A stretch of 64,000 bases of DNA, from the NCBI GenBank assembly GCA_020744425.1, contig JAGMUV010000019.1, positions 868,001 to 932,000 of the forward strand. Direction: 5' to 3'. Shown here in pieces: positions 12,481 to 25,335 of this stretch. The stretch is from Dactylonectria macrodidyma. Taxonomy: Eukaryota > Ascomycota > Sordariomycetes > Hypocreales > Nectriaceae. A model generated the notes under the pieces. That model ran no database searches. It was not told the DNA's origin and saw only the letters and a program-made list of their open reading frames with translations. A program made the position numbers and the translations under genes. The first letter of the stretch is position 1, and each line of letters begins with the position of its first letter.

Positions 12481-14040
12481 GACGATGACGTAAGTAGAGC
12501 TGTCGCAGGTGGCGATGTTGCTTGGCGCAAGCTTGAATTTGGCACAGAGGGTGTCTACGCGATTCAACGAGGCACAGGGGAGGACTGCGATGCGATCTCG
12601 GGGTTGTTGGGGCCAAGGCGAGGACGAATTGTGAAGATGGAGGGAAGAAGTGAGGTTGGGGGATGAACTACGGAGGACGGAGTGAGGTTTGCCGGTAGAG
12701 CACGAGGTCACGACGGTTCCACAGGGCATGGAACAAGCTACCTGAGCACTCATGGCCACTCACGGCCTCTTGTGCCAGCTGGAGGCTTCGCCAGAGAGCA
12801 GCTCAGCTGGCGGGTGGCACAAGGGTTTGCCCCGGAGACACACAAGTCGCTCACCAGCGAAATCACGGTGCGGAGGGACCTGGGAACTTGGAACTTGGAA
12901 CTTGCGCCTGCAGGAAGGGCCACACAAAGCAGCACGACCAGCCAGATGTCTTGGTCAGCATGGAGCTCTCCGGGCTCGAGGAGGATGGCTGTCTCCATGG
13001 ATGCATCGGGCTAAAGCGGCTCGAGGGCCCGCAAGTGGCCGAATTATCGAAGGAGGGGGCTGGATGGCAGCACAGTGTCGCCATCTCGTCTCGGCTGGGT
13101 AATGATGAAGGTGCAGACTGTGAGGTTTGCGCACTTCCACGACGGGTGTGACTGTGTGAACTCTGAGCATCGGGACGGAGGAGCAGATGAATCGAAGGAT
13201 GGAGTCGCAGTTGCGGGGAAGCTTGGTAGCGTTGAGTGGACCCGGCAGCTCGAGTAGCCCCCCCTCCCGAAAGCCGATCTGGGAAGCGCTAAGGCACTAG
13301 AACCAGTCGCAGGCAGCGAAACTGGACGACATGGTTGGACGAGAGCCGACAGGGCCCTCCAGTCAATGATGATGAGCTGCAGCTTCTGATCATGCCGCCT
13401 GGGATTCTTTGCTTCTTCGTTTCTTGTGCCATTTGCTTGGCCAATTACGGATATAGTTGACCGATTGGACAGCTCTAACCGGTCGGTGATGGGAGGGGGT
13501 TCATGGCAAGCACACAGCATTGCAGATTGGCGAACCATGGCGTCTGCAACTATCCCTCAGAAAGGCCTGGCTGAGGAAAAGACTGGCATCGGCTGAAGGG
13601 GGCGGGAATCAAAACAAGGCCAGCTGCTCTATTAAAACGAGCCATTTCCAATCAAGGCATCGCTGGCCTGGCTGGCTAACTTCGTTAGGTTGTGACAACT
13701 GCTCCCCATCCCACCAAGAGCGCCTTCACCGCCACAACTGTAAAGCCACACATGCCACGTCCATCACCAGCCACAACTCCATTTCAGGGGTTGTAATCTG
13801 CAATCTGTCTCTCATCGTTCTGTAGGCTTAGTCATCCATCACCAGCTTCAAGCCCAGGTGTCCTCCTTTTAGAGTGGCCCGACGCGGTAACGCAGATCAA
13901 GTCTACGCGATCGACCGACTCACCCACGTTCCTTTGTCGCCCGCGATTTCGATATTCGACTTCTCCGAATTGTCTCCCGTTTCTTCGAACCGAACGTCTC
14001 GCCCTCGCTCCCCGCTACTACTCCCTCGAGCCTCTTCACA
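12481..14040. other. Intergenic, divergent promoters of the low-complexity protein gene and DPM1
   Basis: About 1.56 kb between divergent start codons. Pyrimidine-rich sequence precedes DPM1. Open frames are short and overlap each other on both strands; no gene is supported. Confidence 0.6.
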
Positions 14041-14851
<811 letters not shown>

Positions 14852-15059
14852 ACAGAACGAAATGGGAGGGGATGTATGAACAAAAGGCACATATCTTGTT
14901 GAATTGGGGCGTTTCGGCGGGAAGCATAGTACCGTTTAATCTAATACCACGTTTCTTCGACGCCCACAGTTCCCACTATTGAAACCAGAATTTTCCATTT
15001 CTAATCGTCTTGGATTTTGATCCTAATTAATACATCTAGCGTCCATCGCGTCCCAGGCC

Positions 15060-15985
15060 TCACATGTTTCGTCCGCCAGTCACCATGATGGTCTGCCCCG
15101 TCACATACGAAAACAAGGGGCTGACCACGGCCAGGACAGCGCTCGCAGCCTCAGAGGGCGTGCCAGGCCTCCGTAGGGCAATATCGGAATACATGGCATC
15201 TCCTGCGGCCGCGGCCTGCTTTCCCGGGATGCCGAGGGCAATCTTCTCGCCGTTGGGCCCGGAGATGAACTCGCCCTTCTCCTTAGCATCCGTCAACCGC
15301 GTCAGGATATGTCCAAAGGCAACGGTGTTGGACCGCACGCCAAAGGCCGGCCCCCACTCCTTCGCAATGGTCTTGGTGAAGCCCGTGACGCCGGCCTTGG
15401 CCAGCGCATAGTTGAGCTGGCCGGCGTTACCATGAACGCCCGAGGTCGATGAGATGTTGAGGATGCATCGCGGGGCGCCGTCTTTGAGGCGGAAGTAGGG
15501 CGCCGCCGCGCGCACCAGCGTAAATGGCGCCGTGCAGTGCAGCGCAATGATGGTCTCCCACTGCTTGTCCGTCATCTTGTGGATCACCCCGTCCCACGTG
15601 TAGCCCGCGTTGTTGACGATGATGTTGATCTTGCCGTCGCCGAAGTCGGCCGCCTTTTGCACCAGGGCCTTGATGTACTCGGCGTCGAGCACGTCGCCTG
15701 CTACTGCAATGGCCTGGCCGCCACTTTTGGTGATGCCTTCAGCCACGGCCGTCGCCTTCTCTGTCCAAGTTGTGTAAGTCAAGGGCCGGTATCGCAAATT
15801 TGGAAGTTTCACGTACTCGCATCAATGTCTGCAACGATAACCTTGGCGCCTTCGTTCGCAAACAGGCGCGCGGCTTCGGCGCCAATGCCCTGGCCGCTGC
15901 CGGTGATGATGGCGACTTGGCCAGCCAACAGACCCTTGGGGTAGTTGAGGTGGCCGGTGATTTGGCTAATACGATCTGACGACAT
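15060..15985 (-). CDS. Short-chain dehydrogenase/reductase (FabG-like)
   Basis: Two exons on the minus strand, 15817-15985 and 15060-15760, with a 56-base intron (GTACGT...ACAG); 289 aa. It is a classical SDR with a Rossmann fold: the cofactor motif TGSGQGIG at 28-35, VADID ending the second beta strand (the Asp favours NAD(H)), NNAG at 106-109, the catalytic serine in ILNISSTSG near 160-161, and YxxxK at Y174/K178. The C-terminal TGQTIMVTGG is the usual SDR tail. It resembles 3-oxoacyl-[ACP] reductase or related broad-specificity dehydrogenases, and the true substrate is unknown. The splice joins VADIDA to KKATAVAEG without a gap. No partner pathway genes are adjacent. Confidence 0.93.
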
Positions 15986-16497
15986 GACGGGCGATGCGTG
16001 GTTCTTTCCGGTTCAAGTAATCTAAAGGTGCAATGCTCGAGTAGTATTATAAGCTATTTCCCTTGTCTTTAATAAATACTGAGGTTGATCGACCTTTGCG
16101 TGGCAGACCGAATTTCATTCGGCCTGCCGAGGTTCCCCGCGGCTTCGGGTTTACTGAGTCGGGCCGTGTGGGGTAAACAAGCTGAGGCAGGGGAATCAGG
16201 GCCCGGCGCCGGACGTGAGCTGGATTCCCTTTGGGGACGAGCATTTAATGCCGATGGCAGAAATCCTAAGATAAAGGACAATAACACTGCTATCTGAACT
16301 CCTTACCTCGGGACTATCTCAAAGGCTGATACTAAGTACTATAGAGACGATATTTAGCAAGCGCAACATCTATCATCAGTATAGGATGGGACGAACTTCG
16401 TTGAAGAATTGACAAAAACCCGTCGCACATATATCCAACCCTGAGGATCTTCCTATGCAATAGCACGATAGAATTTTCATTGATTTGTATTCATAGT
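15986..16497. other. Intergenic
   Basis: About 510 bases upstream of the dehydrogenase and downstream of the TRAPPC12-like gene, both on the minus strand. Only a promoter and 3' flank are expected; nothing else is seen. Confidence 0.6.
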
Positions 16498-18078
16498 CTA
16501 GAGCTTAAAGTCTGCGTTCGTCTTCTCCCATCCCGCCGCAGAAGTCTCCATCCCAGCAGCCCGCTCCGTCAACCTAATCTTCAAATTGCGGTTCTTCTCC
16601 GTACACAATTCGTACATAGTTGATAGGTTGAATAACAGGGTGTGAGACGACAGGCCTGAGTTGACTAGCCCTTCCAAAACTTCCCGTCCCTACGTTTGTT
16701 AGTGCTTTCGCTCAGGCGGGTTGGCGCTCGACATACCTCATGTATTCTACCCAGGTACAGCAGGCACACGCCCATGTTGACGCCGACCATCTCGTCATCT
16801 GTTGTTTCCTTCAAGTCCTTCCACCGCTGCAATGCAGAGTTGTAGTCTGAGTCTGCCATGTCGCACAGGGCTAGGATGATCGCCTCCACGTCCTGGCCAC
16901 TACTGGCACCGTGCTGCGCGCACTCTCTCGCGCTGTCCGCGTTGCCTAGATGTAGCCATAGTAGGGCTTTAGCCAACGCCATCTTGCCATTGCCACGGTC
17001 GCGTAATGTGCTAAGGTGGTTGGCAGCGCCGGTGAGGTCCTCCATCTCGATGAGGGCGCCAGCGACCTGGATCCCGAGGTCGTGGAGGCGGGCCTTCCAG
17101 AGCTCCGTTGCCGAGTTGTCATGCTGAGACGAGGCTTTGGCGATGTTGTCTCGAGCCTCCCGCGCGAGGTCGTGGTAGCTCATGACAGCTCGTCGAGGTT
17201 CACCAAAGCCAAGGGCTTGGAGGCGGACGCTGAGGACCCGAAGTTCCCATGGAACTAGGTGCTCGCCAGTTGCGTCGTCAACGTAAGTTCGGATGTCGTT
17301 GAGGTCTTCCAGGGCCTTGACCTCTTGCGCTGCCAAGGGGGTGGAATCAATCAGCGTCAGGCATGCCAAGCGGGTATACAAGAGCCCAAAGATCCTTCGA
17401 GAATCCGTAGAGTCGATACTCCCGCTCGCCCCCACACCCGTCAACTCTTGGACTGCCGCAATAGCCGCTGCTCTGAAATGGCCGCCCGCCAGCAACTCCT
17501 CCAGAGGCTCTTCTGGACTTGGTTGCTTTGACGAGTTTCGGAACGCTACAGGTACATTCAGCGGCGTGAGGGGGTGATAGATCTCGGGGTGGAGCAGGAA
17601 TGAGAAGTCTTTGGCGCGGCCCTCGCCGACCTGGGCGACGGGTGATGTCACGGATGAGCGAACAGGTGGTGATGTGACCCTTGATTGACGTGGTGGTGTT
17701 CGTTGCACAGGTTGTGCGGCGGTTTGGCGAGATGTTAGTGGGTCACTGTGGTGCGTTAGAGACGTGAGATTCAGTGATAGTTGAAGGCGTACTCGTCGGC
17801 ATCGAGAGGCCCTTTAGTAGAGGACCTTGGTCTAGCTAAGAAATTGTCAGTCGGGCTCAGTAATATATCACGATTTCACGACAGCCATGCTTGCAAGACC
17901 GTCCTGGTGGGCACCGGGTAGTAGGCGATTCAATGAGATGACGTTGCAGAGGAGCAGGGTGTTCTGGCCGGCCACACGCGCGCGCCAGTGATCTTCCGGG
18001 CGAAGCCTTGTACGTACCCTTTGTGACCGACTTATTTCTTGAATGTCCTTTACCCGGCGTCCCTGGAGGTTCACTCAT
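16498..18078 (-). CDS. TRAPPC12-like TRAPP complex subunit
   Basis: Four exons on the minus strand: 18018-18078, 17793-17835, 16737-17745 and 16498-16689. The introns are 182, 47 and 47 bases, all GT...AG, and the product is 434 aa. The 43-base second exon is a microexon that joins NKSVTKARPRSSTKGPLDADD. After a basic, proline-rich N-terminus come PEIYHPLTPLNVPVAFR, then TPR-like helical repeats to the C-terminus, including GVNMGVCLLYLGR and LLFNLSTMYELCTEKN. These are recognisable TRAPPC12 features: 'plNvPvafr' and 'lfNLctmYEL'. In filamentous fungi TRAPPC12 belongs to a TRAPPIII-like Rab-GEF complex acting in ER-Golgi/Golgi traffic and autophagy. Without the last small exon the conserved C-terminal TPR would be lost. 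Confidence 0.9.
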
Positions 18079-19161
18079 GATTCCGTTTTGTGGCTTGCGT
18101 TGATATCGTTGTAGCACTTGAGTTGGTGAGCTGGCGTGGTGTTGCACCTGCGGATAATCATCGGCACGCTTCGCTCACTCAGCGATTCACGACCATGAGC
18201 AACTCTCAATCGGCGATGGCTCTCTGTCTGTAAATGCATCACAAGAAGATACTGATAAATGGTAATGAAGTCGAATCTCTGAGTCCTTTATGGCACTTTC
18301 ATTCACCACGTTGAGGATGAGAAATCAAGAAAATGCTGAACCACTGCGACGGTCTTTGGCTAAGTGTCTCCATACACTCACTCCCACTACCAAATAAAAG
18401 GCTTCCAAAAATTAGCATAAGATGGCATTTTGTCCAATAATATTATTTAATCAAATGATTGTTAATGCACATATTGTGCTAGTTTATGGTGTAGATGTGG
18501 GAGTATGAAGATTCTTGGCCTGAAACTGTAGCTCACAGGAGAATGTGTGAGGTTCGTGGTGAAATCCGGCGGGAATTATCAACAGGGGTAGGAACAAAGC
18601 CATCGGTCCTCAGAAGCTGCATTATTTTCTGTAAATTGAGGTCAGGGGAAGTACGCGACTACGGGAGTCCTTGAAATGTCGCTGCGTCCATGTTTGCCTG
18701 AGCGTGACCACTGGCCACGACCCAGGTTCTCAGCGCTCTCTATCAAGGAAGGTGGAAGATGAACAAGCCGGAATCACACAAGATGCGAGATACCTCGGAA
18801 TAGTGGGTCATTGTTCTCACTTTGAGAGTGGTAATATGGATATACAATGGCCCTAAGGCAGTGATATGGTTAATTCTCAAGTTCGTTTGTATACGTCTAA
18901 GGCTGCTATTGGCTTGAACTCCAAGGGCTGTTCTGGAGACTTGGCCAAACGTTCACCAAGTCTTTCTCTCAACGATGATTCGCTGAGTGATAATCATTTT
19001 CTTTCTTCCGCACCAGACTCGCTCTCCTCCTTCTTTCTTTTCTTTTCTTTTCACTTCTTTTCTTTTCTCCTTCACCCTTTCTCCTTCTCATGCCCGCCCT
19101 GGCGAGAGCCCCTCCAGCTCATTCACTCTTCTTGAACTCCAGCCTCGACATTCTCTCGACC
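18079..19161. other. Divergent promoter region with pyrimidine-rich tract
   Basis: About 1.08 kb between the TRAPPC12-like and BTB genes. An AT-rich segment lies at about 18395-18480. A strong C/T-rich tract lies at about 19020-19090, just before the BTB start, as in many fungal core promoters or leaders. Confidence 0.6.
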
Positions 19162-20345
19162 ATGGCAAAACGTTCACACTCTTCAATCTCAATCGATACA
19201 TCGGAAGATGGAGACAGCAGAAACTTGGAAATAATCGCCCCTGATGGAGATGTGCTGTTCGTCCTGGGAAGCGGAGAAACGCTGGTCCAAGTCAATTCAG
19301 TCGTCATGAAGACAGCCTCTCCAGTCATTGCAGCAATACTTGAGGAGCGCTTTCCAGAAGGACACAAGTCCGATCCTGATTGCAGAAAACCAGTGGAGGT
19401 GATTCTGGGGGGTGACGATCCCAAGAGCTTCATCTCCATCTGTCGCATCCTCCATTTCCAACGGGAATTGAGAAACGTCGTGCCAGCAGTGTTGGATCTA
19501 CTTAAAATCCTCAGGGTATCCGACAAATACGACGTCCGTCCAGCTATCAGCTTCTGTGTTGAGGTTTGGATCAGAGGACATGTGGCTGCCGTAAATCGGA
19601 AGGCCCATACCTCAACATCTACGTATTTCGCCGAGGCAGACAACCTAGTCAAGGATACCAGAGAACTTGACGAAAGGGCAGGATATGACCTCAAAACCAA
19701 TGAGCTCTTTCAGCTATTGGTACTGTGCTATCATTCTGGAGACAATGCGTACTTCAAAACTATCAGTAAACGCCTCATTCGGGAGCACATCGGGTCCTTC
19801 ATCACTCTTGCCGCTGCTATGAAAGCCGATACTCTTAAAATTGTCAAGACTGATGCACTCTACAAGATCGCAGGTATGATCTAAACAAGAAGCGCGTATC
19901 GTCTCTATTCAGTGACCAATGCTCACGATTTCCAATAACAGGTGCCCTCCAAGAGGAGCAAGATCGTATTTTGTTCAGATTTTTCATCAATCTCCACAAC
20001 AATATGTTCACCTGGATAAAAGCTACAGAGGCAGTATCAATTAGCATCGATGCGTATGTGGATGCTTTAGAGAAGTACGGTATCTCTAATATTTTTATGC
20101 CGGGACACCTCAACATCGAACGACCCTACTCCATCAGTGAGGTCTGCTACTGTGTTCATGGCCTTCGACCCGCTCACTTCGCCGGTTGCAATGAGCACGA
20201 AGCGTTACTTATATGCAGTCGCTTGAATTCCATATTTCGGAAAGTTGAACGAGTCGAGGGCATATGTCTGCTTTGTCTTCATGAAGGGTTGACCGAGTGT
20301 ATGGGCAAGCATGATGAGCCCAAGTCGGAAGCAAATCGGGAGTGA
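19162..20345 (+). CDS. BTB/POZ domain protein
   Basis: Two exons, 19162-19873 and 19942-20345, with a 68-base intron (GTATGA...ACAG); 371 aa. The start was chosen at ATG 19162 because it sits in a good context (GACCATGG) directly before the hydrophilic leader; an in-frame ATG at 19090 would add 24 residues of poor character. Residues about 25-130 form a BTB fold: a 'GDVLFVLGSGETLVQVNS' strand pattern, then VVMKTASPVIAAIL and further helices. The remainder is helical, with a Cys/His-containing C-terminal part. Fungal proteins of this type are numerous and mostly uncharacterised; some BTB proteins are substrate adaptors of Cullin-3 ligases, but that role is not shown here. Confidence 0.85.
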
Positions 20346-20639
20346 TGGGTGACTTGGGACGTTTTGGCTGATGAGAGTACACATCGTTGTTCTTCAATCT
20401 CTTATCCTCAGTATGGACATCACGCAGACAGGCAGCCATATGTTGTTGACTCTCTACTTAACCGTGTAGACGCAATTGAAGATATCTTTTTCTTCCATGA
20501 GTTAGACAGTTTATTGCTTGCATGGGCAGTTTTGTAGATTGAGTCAACCTGCACCTCGGTGAAGTTGCTCGCCTTGCCCCACCAAGAAACTTCCGACTAC
20601 AACTCAGCTTTCTAACCAAAGTTTTACACCCAAGTGACG

Positions 20640-22828
20640 ATGAGGACGCGCAGATCCAACCGCACAAAGAGCTTCGCCGTCGAAAAATACGACTTCGAGG
20701 GCAGCTCGGACGAAGACATTGTCCACAAGCGCGACAAGAAAGCCGACGCCGACGACGACAATTTCGAGGCCGCTGCGGCAGCAGCAGCAGAAGAGAGCGC
20801 CGCTGAAGATGACATCGCCTTTGAGCGCGAGGCCGTCGAGTCGGACGCCTCGGTGAGCGATCCAGAAGGCGTTCCCGACAGGTTTTCTCGCCAGCGCATC
20901 AAGCTTATTAGGCCATTTAATGTGCGCGCCGTCGGCGTCACCGGCTACCTCGACGTCGAGCCTGTCGCGGCCGACGGGCGCATCGTCAGGGCGTACTGCG
21001 GCCCGTACGATCGTGGGCTGAGGGGCAATCCTCTTGTCGAGATGTGGTACGGACGGCACCAAGGTGGCATCAAGATGGCTCACGGCATGCTGGATCGATG
21101 GATGGACTGGTCTGTGTTGCCGCCCAGGGCTAAGTTGGGCGACCAGGCGCAGAGGGACCGCGGCGTCTGGTCGCCCAACTTCTTTGAGAGGGAGGCTTAC
21201 AATGCCGAACACTGGTATGAGCGCGTCAGGGATAGCATGCCTCAGGATGATTCCTTCTTGGTGTTGTCGGACGAGGATGCTCAGCCCTACCGATTCCAGC
21301 GAGGATCGATGCCAGTGCTGGTGGGACCACACGACTCCCAGGTGGAAATCAAGTTCAATGCTGGCGATGCATACACGCTCTCACAACCCGGCATACCGCT
21401 CGACCAAGATGACTCCGACACCAAGATCACCGCAGGATGGATGCTCGACACAGGCGGCATCGTCACGAGCATGGACTGGGCACGACGAGAAAACCCAAAC
21501 GCTCCCCAGCTCCTAGCCATGTGCGTCATCCCGCACTCCGACCAAGAACACTACAACTTTGAGCAGGAGTCTGTGAAGCCCGATTTCCAGAAGCACGGCA
21601 TCATCCAGCTATGGGAGTTTGAGGGGCAGCGGGCAGAGGACGGGTTCGTACGGCCGTCCTCCCAACAGCCGAAGCTTCGAAGGACAATTTGTCTCGAGCA
21701 TGGCCGCGCGCGCAGGGCGAAATGGAGTCCGGCTTGCGGGCTCTTGGCGGTCATTTGCGGAGATGGGAACGTGTATGTCCTCGAGGTGGGCGATGGGGGA
21801 AACAGGAGTTACGGTAAGGAGTCTCCTTTCCTAGAATCAACATTTCTAACTGCTTCTCAGATAAACTCGAACAGCCGGTTGCAATATTTGGGCTGCTTGA
21901 AGAAGAAAAAATCGAGCCAACTGCCCTGACGTGGATCAACTTCAATCGCCTAGTCGTCGGCTACTCAGACGGCTCTATCGCTCTCTGGTCCATCCGCCCA
22001 AGCCTCCTCCTCTCGCGACACCCTGTCCATCACAACATCGTCCTTGACCTCGTCTCGGGCTACCCATCCATGCCCTACATAATAGCGTCGTACCCCGTCG
22101 GCGGCACCGTGAGGCTCATCGACCTCCGTGCCCCAAGCTTCGAGTCCACCGAGGTCCAGGCCCTCACCGTCGCGTCGCAACCCAACCTTCTCGGGTACAG
22201 CGATCACCTCCTTGGCTTTTTCTCAACGTATCCTTCCGCCGGTGTGCTCAATACGCAAATCGGGTTCATGCACCACGCTCAATATCCCATCGCCCGCCGA
22301 GTCTTCACTGGGCAATGCTTCCCCTCCTGTCTCTCTGTTGGGCGAACCCACCCGTATCTACTCATAGGCTCCGTCGACGGCTCGTTGTGGGCGCTGAACC
22401 CACAAGTCGAGCTATTTACCACCCGACGTGAGCCATCTGACCGGATCAGAGTGTTCCAGCACGAACACCGACCAGCGACGTTCTTCCCGAAGGATTCACC
22501 AGCCGGGGCACGTGGCGTATCGCGGGTGCTGCAGGGTTTTGTACTAGAACGGAACGTCAACCCCAAAACAGACTTCAAACCTCCAGTCAAGAAGGGCAAG
22601 AAGGTGAAGAAAAAGGAGGCGGAGGCGGTTCGCGCAGATGAGGAGGAGGATGGAGCCGGCCCGTCAGACCCCACACGAGCCGTCGTCTACGAGCCGTTGA
22701 CGAGAATTACAGCAGTGGAGTGGAATCCGAACGAGGAATACGGATGCTGGGCGGCGGCGGCAATGGGATCAGGGTTGGTAAGGGTGTTGGATCTCGGGCT
22801 GGACAGAGAAGGCGATGATACCACATAG
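20640..22828 (+). CDS. TFIIIC complex subunit Tfc6 (tau91/Sfc6-like)
   Basis: Two exons, 20640-21813 and 21861-22828, with a 47-base intron (GTAAGG...TCAG); 713 aa. Start: ATG 20640, MRTRRSNRTKSFAVEKYDF. The N-terminus is charged and contains an alanine run (AAAAAAA) in an acidic patch. The body is a WD40-like beta propeller (RRAKWSPACGLLAVICGDG, LTWINFNRLVVGYSDGSIALWS, ITAVEWNPNEE), with KKGKKVKKKEAEA as a basic linker near the C-terminus. These features match the fungal Tfc6/Sfc6 subunit of TFIIIC, which binds the B box of tRNA genes and recruits TFIIIB and Pol III. Its 3' end lies only 47 bases from that of the convergent PAQR gene, so the transcripts probably overlap. Confidence 0.88.
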
Positions 22829-22875
22829 GCGATAGACGAATTGATGTATGAACAAGAGCTCCATGGCTGGGCATA

Positions 22876-23941
22876 TCAACCCTCGAGGCACGCAGAGCCC
22901 ATAGTGGTGTGGTGGTGATCAAACGCCTTGGCCATGCCGTAAAAATGCGTTACAGCCGCGAGGATAACGAACATGTGGAAGATCTGGTGAGAGCTGCCCC
23001 AGATGTCAAACATGCCAGGCGCACTCCTCTCAGGCCACCGAAACTAGTAGCTCATCAGCAAGACTCGAGGAGGGATATCAGGAGAGTCAAAACATACAGC
23101 GTATAGGAAAGCGCCAAAGATGTACATGGCGCCATGAAGGGCGACCCAGCCAAGGCTCATGCGCTCATGGAGACCCTGAACTCCGTAGATCATTGAGCCA
23201 TGGAAAATAGGAACGACGCCAGAAAGACCAAGAGCAACGAACATCATGGTGCGGTAAGGCCTCCAGGTCGGCGTGCGGAAGCGCTCGATCCATGAGACGA
23301 GTGCACAACCAAGACCAAGGGTGCATATCTGGATCGTGTTAGTGGGTGCTTCACTTCAGGACCAGGAAATTCAGGTCACTCACCGCATAAAGATACGCCT
23401 CCATCAGATGTGGTTTGCAGAATAAGCCATAGTACAGCGCGGGGAAATAGCTCCCGACAATCAAGGCCACGATGCCTGTGTAATCGAGCTTATTACCCCA
23501 TTTGTACACCATCTCGCTGTGGTTGGATAGGCAATGGAAGGTGGCGCTCATACCAAGGCACAAGACGGCACCGCCAAAGAAGCAGCCGAAGACGAAGACG
23601 TCGGCCGCCGTGGCCGTCTCGTAGCGAGGACGGACGACATGGTAGACGTACGCAGCGCTGCCGAGGAAAACGACGGCTCCGAGGAGATGCGACCAGATGT
23701 TGACCGTCTCGTTGTGCAAGTAGAAGAGGGAGCGCAGCGAGTGGGCATATGAGGAGCGCGACTGGCGATAGCCCGAGGTGATGTAGCCATTGTCGCGGCG
23801 CCACGCCGGGAGGTCATCCCAGAGGATGAGAAGCGACTGCTCAACCTTCTTCTCGAGCGATTTGGCCGTGCTGAGAATCGTCTCCGTCGTCGACGGACGG
23901 CGCTGGCGTACGCCGTCTCCGTGTTGGTGATGGCTGGACAT
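22876..23941 (-). CDS. PAQR/hemolysin III family membrane protein (adiponectin-receptor-like, Izh type)
   Basis: Three exons on the minus strand: 23384-23941, 23098-23328 and 22876-23043, with introns of 55 and 54 bases; 318 aa. Seven hydrophobic segments follow an N-terminal cytosolic region ending in [23 protein letters not shown]. Family signatures: [26 protein letters not shown] (first zinc-site histidine), [12 protein letters not shown], and [20 protein letters not shown] with the two C-terminal zinc-ligand histidines. Yeast Izh proteins are tied to zinc and sterol homeostasis; fungal homologues are annotated as hemolysin III or mPR-like. The splice junctions join EAYLYA to ICTLGLG and FLYA to FRWPERS, restoring the sixth and seventh helices. 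All expected ligand residues are present. Confidence 0.93.
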
Positions 23942-24923
23942 GACAGGTGTGCGGTATTGACGGGGGCTAATGCAAGTTCCAGATGTGAGCTGTGTAACAC
24001 TACGTGCTAGTTGTCACTTCCAGGAACGAAACTGGTTTATATATAAACGTTGCTAGATCTTCCGTTACCTGGGTCCTCTGATCCGACGCAATGAGTTGAG
24101 AAGCCGGAGCCCCGTGTTGCTGTTGTTGGCGTACGTGCTTTTGTTGGGACAGGCACATGGGAAAAGACTGGTAGCGGAGCACAGCAAGGTTCCGAGGCTA
24201 GAGGTAGAGAGTGCCATTGTAGGTCTCAATGGACTGGACTGGACTAACAGGGCGTTTGGCATATTGAATGCTACAATTTGATATACATGTGCTTTAAATT
24301 GGCCCGTTTGTATGATAAGATCATAAATAAATACCTGTAAACTAGCATCCAGACATCGCTGTTCATCTTAATGAAGGAAATACCTGGGGACGCTCTGTGG
24401 GTGCTCGTCAACGAGCGGTGGGTGCTCTGCAGCCAGTCCCGTCTACTAGAGCCGGTCCACAAAAAAAGAATCAAGAGGTTTGTTCTAGGAAGGAGTTTTG
24501 ACAGAATGCCGACGGGCTTTCGGAAGATCTATTAGAAGCCGTGATGACGACTCTCGCTGTTGAGCAGACAGCATCAAGTTCGTCGTTTGGGATGTCTCTT
24601 CGCTCCTCATCGCCACCAAAGGCCTCAAAGCGGGATATACAGGGATTAAATGGGCGGATCATGGCAGAAGCATCAGCAACCAAAGCAAGGTAGCATCCGG
24701 ACAAATTCTTCGTCACAAGCGAAAGCGCGGCTACGTAGGTCAGCCTTTTTTTTTGTTGTGTCACAGCATGGAATTCATATCTCATCAACCAGCAGAGAGC
24801 GCATGCAACCCGGACATCCAGAACTCCAGCCGGCAAGCCTGCTGCCTGGCTTCCGGTACCTCGGCTTGTGCAGTCACAGCCACATTGACATCGTTCGCGC
24901 GTCCGCAGTACTCAGAGGCACAT
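23942..24923. other. Intergenic
   Basis: About 980 bases between the PAQR gene start and the TMA7 gene end, both on the minus strand. No gene is seen; the short open frames lack family resemblance. Confidence 0.55.
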
Positions 24924-25335
24924 TTACTTCTTTCCGCTCTTCTTGATGCCTTGGGCGCCGGTGTTGAGGGGTCCCTTGCCGCCGGCCTTGGCCGCCATAT
25001 CCTTACGAGCCTTCTCCTCTGTAGCCATCGTGGTGTCAGCCAAAACTTGTTCCTTGTATTCGCCTCGGGTCCCCGCGGGCGCAACCTGTCGTAGTAGGCT
25101 TGTCCGCAACGGCTCGAGGGTTTCTAGAGGGAGGGTTAGAGTGTGAGTTTCGTACCGGCGCGCTTCTTCTCGAGGAAGGCCAGGTCATCCTCGTCGAGCT
25201 CCTTGTTCGCCTTCTTTGCCGCCTTGAGGGGCTTGGCCTTACCGCCTGTTGGGTTGGAGGGGTTAGTCGCTGGCGATGGCGGGGTGTCAGGACACAGAGG
25301 GATGAGGACTTGCCTTCTCGGTTGTTGCCACCCAT
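24924..25335 (-). CDS. TMA7: Translation machinery-associated protein 7
   Basis: Three exons on the minus strand: 25314-25335, 25156-25245 and 24924-25018; 68 aa. It starts MGGNNREGGKAKPLKAAKK, continues with LDEDDLAFLEKKRA and ends AAKAGGKGPL...IKKSGKK, the complete TMA7 (CCDC72) signature, so the call does not depend on length. TMA7 is a small basic protein that co-purifies with ribosomes. The first intron, 25246-25313, has a GCAAGT donor, a GC-AG intron: the only GT nearby would put a stop directly after the junction. The second intron is 137 bases with GTACGA...TACAG. The first exon is only 22 bases. The coding part is too small and split for a simple open-frame search. Confidence 0.94.
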
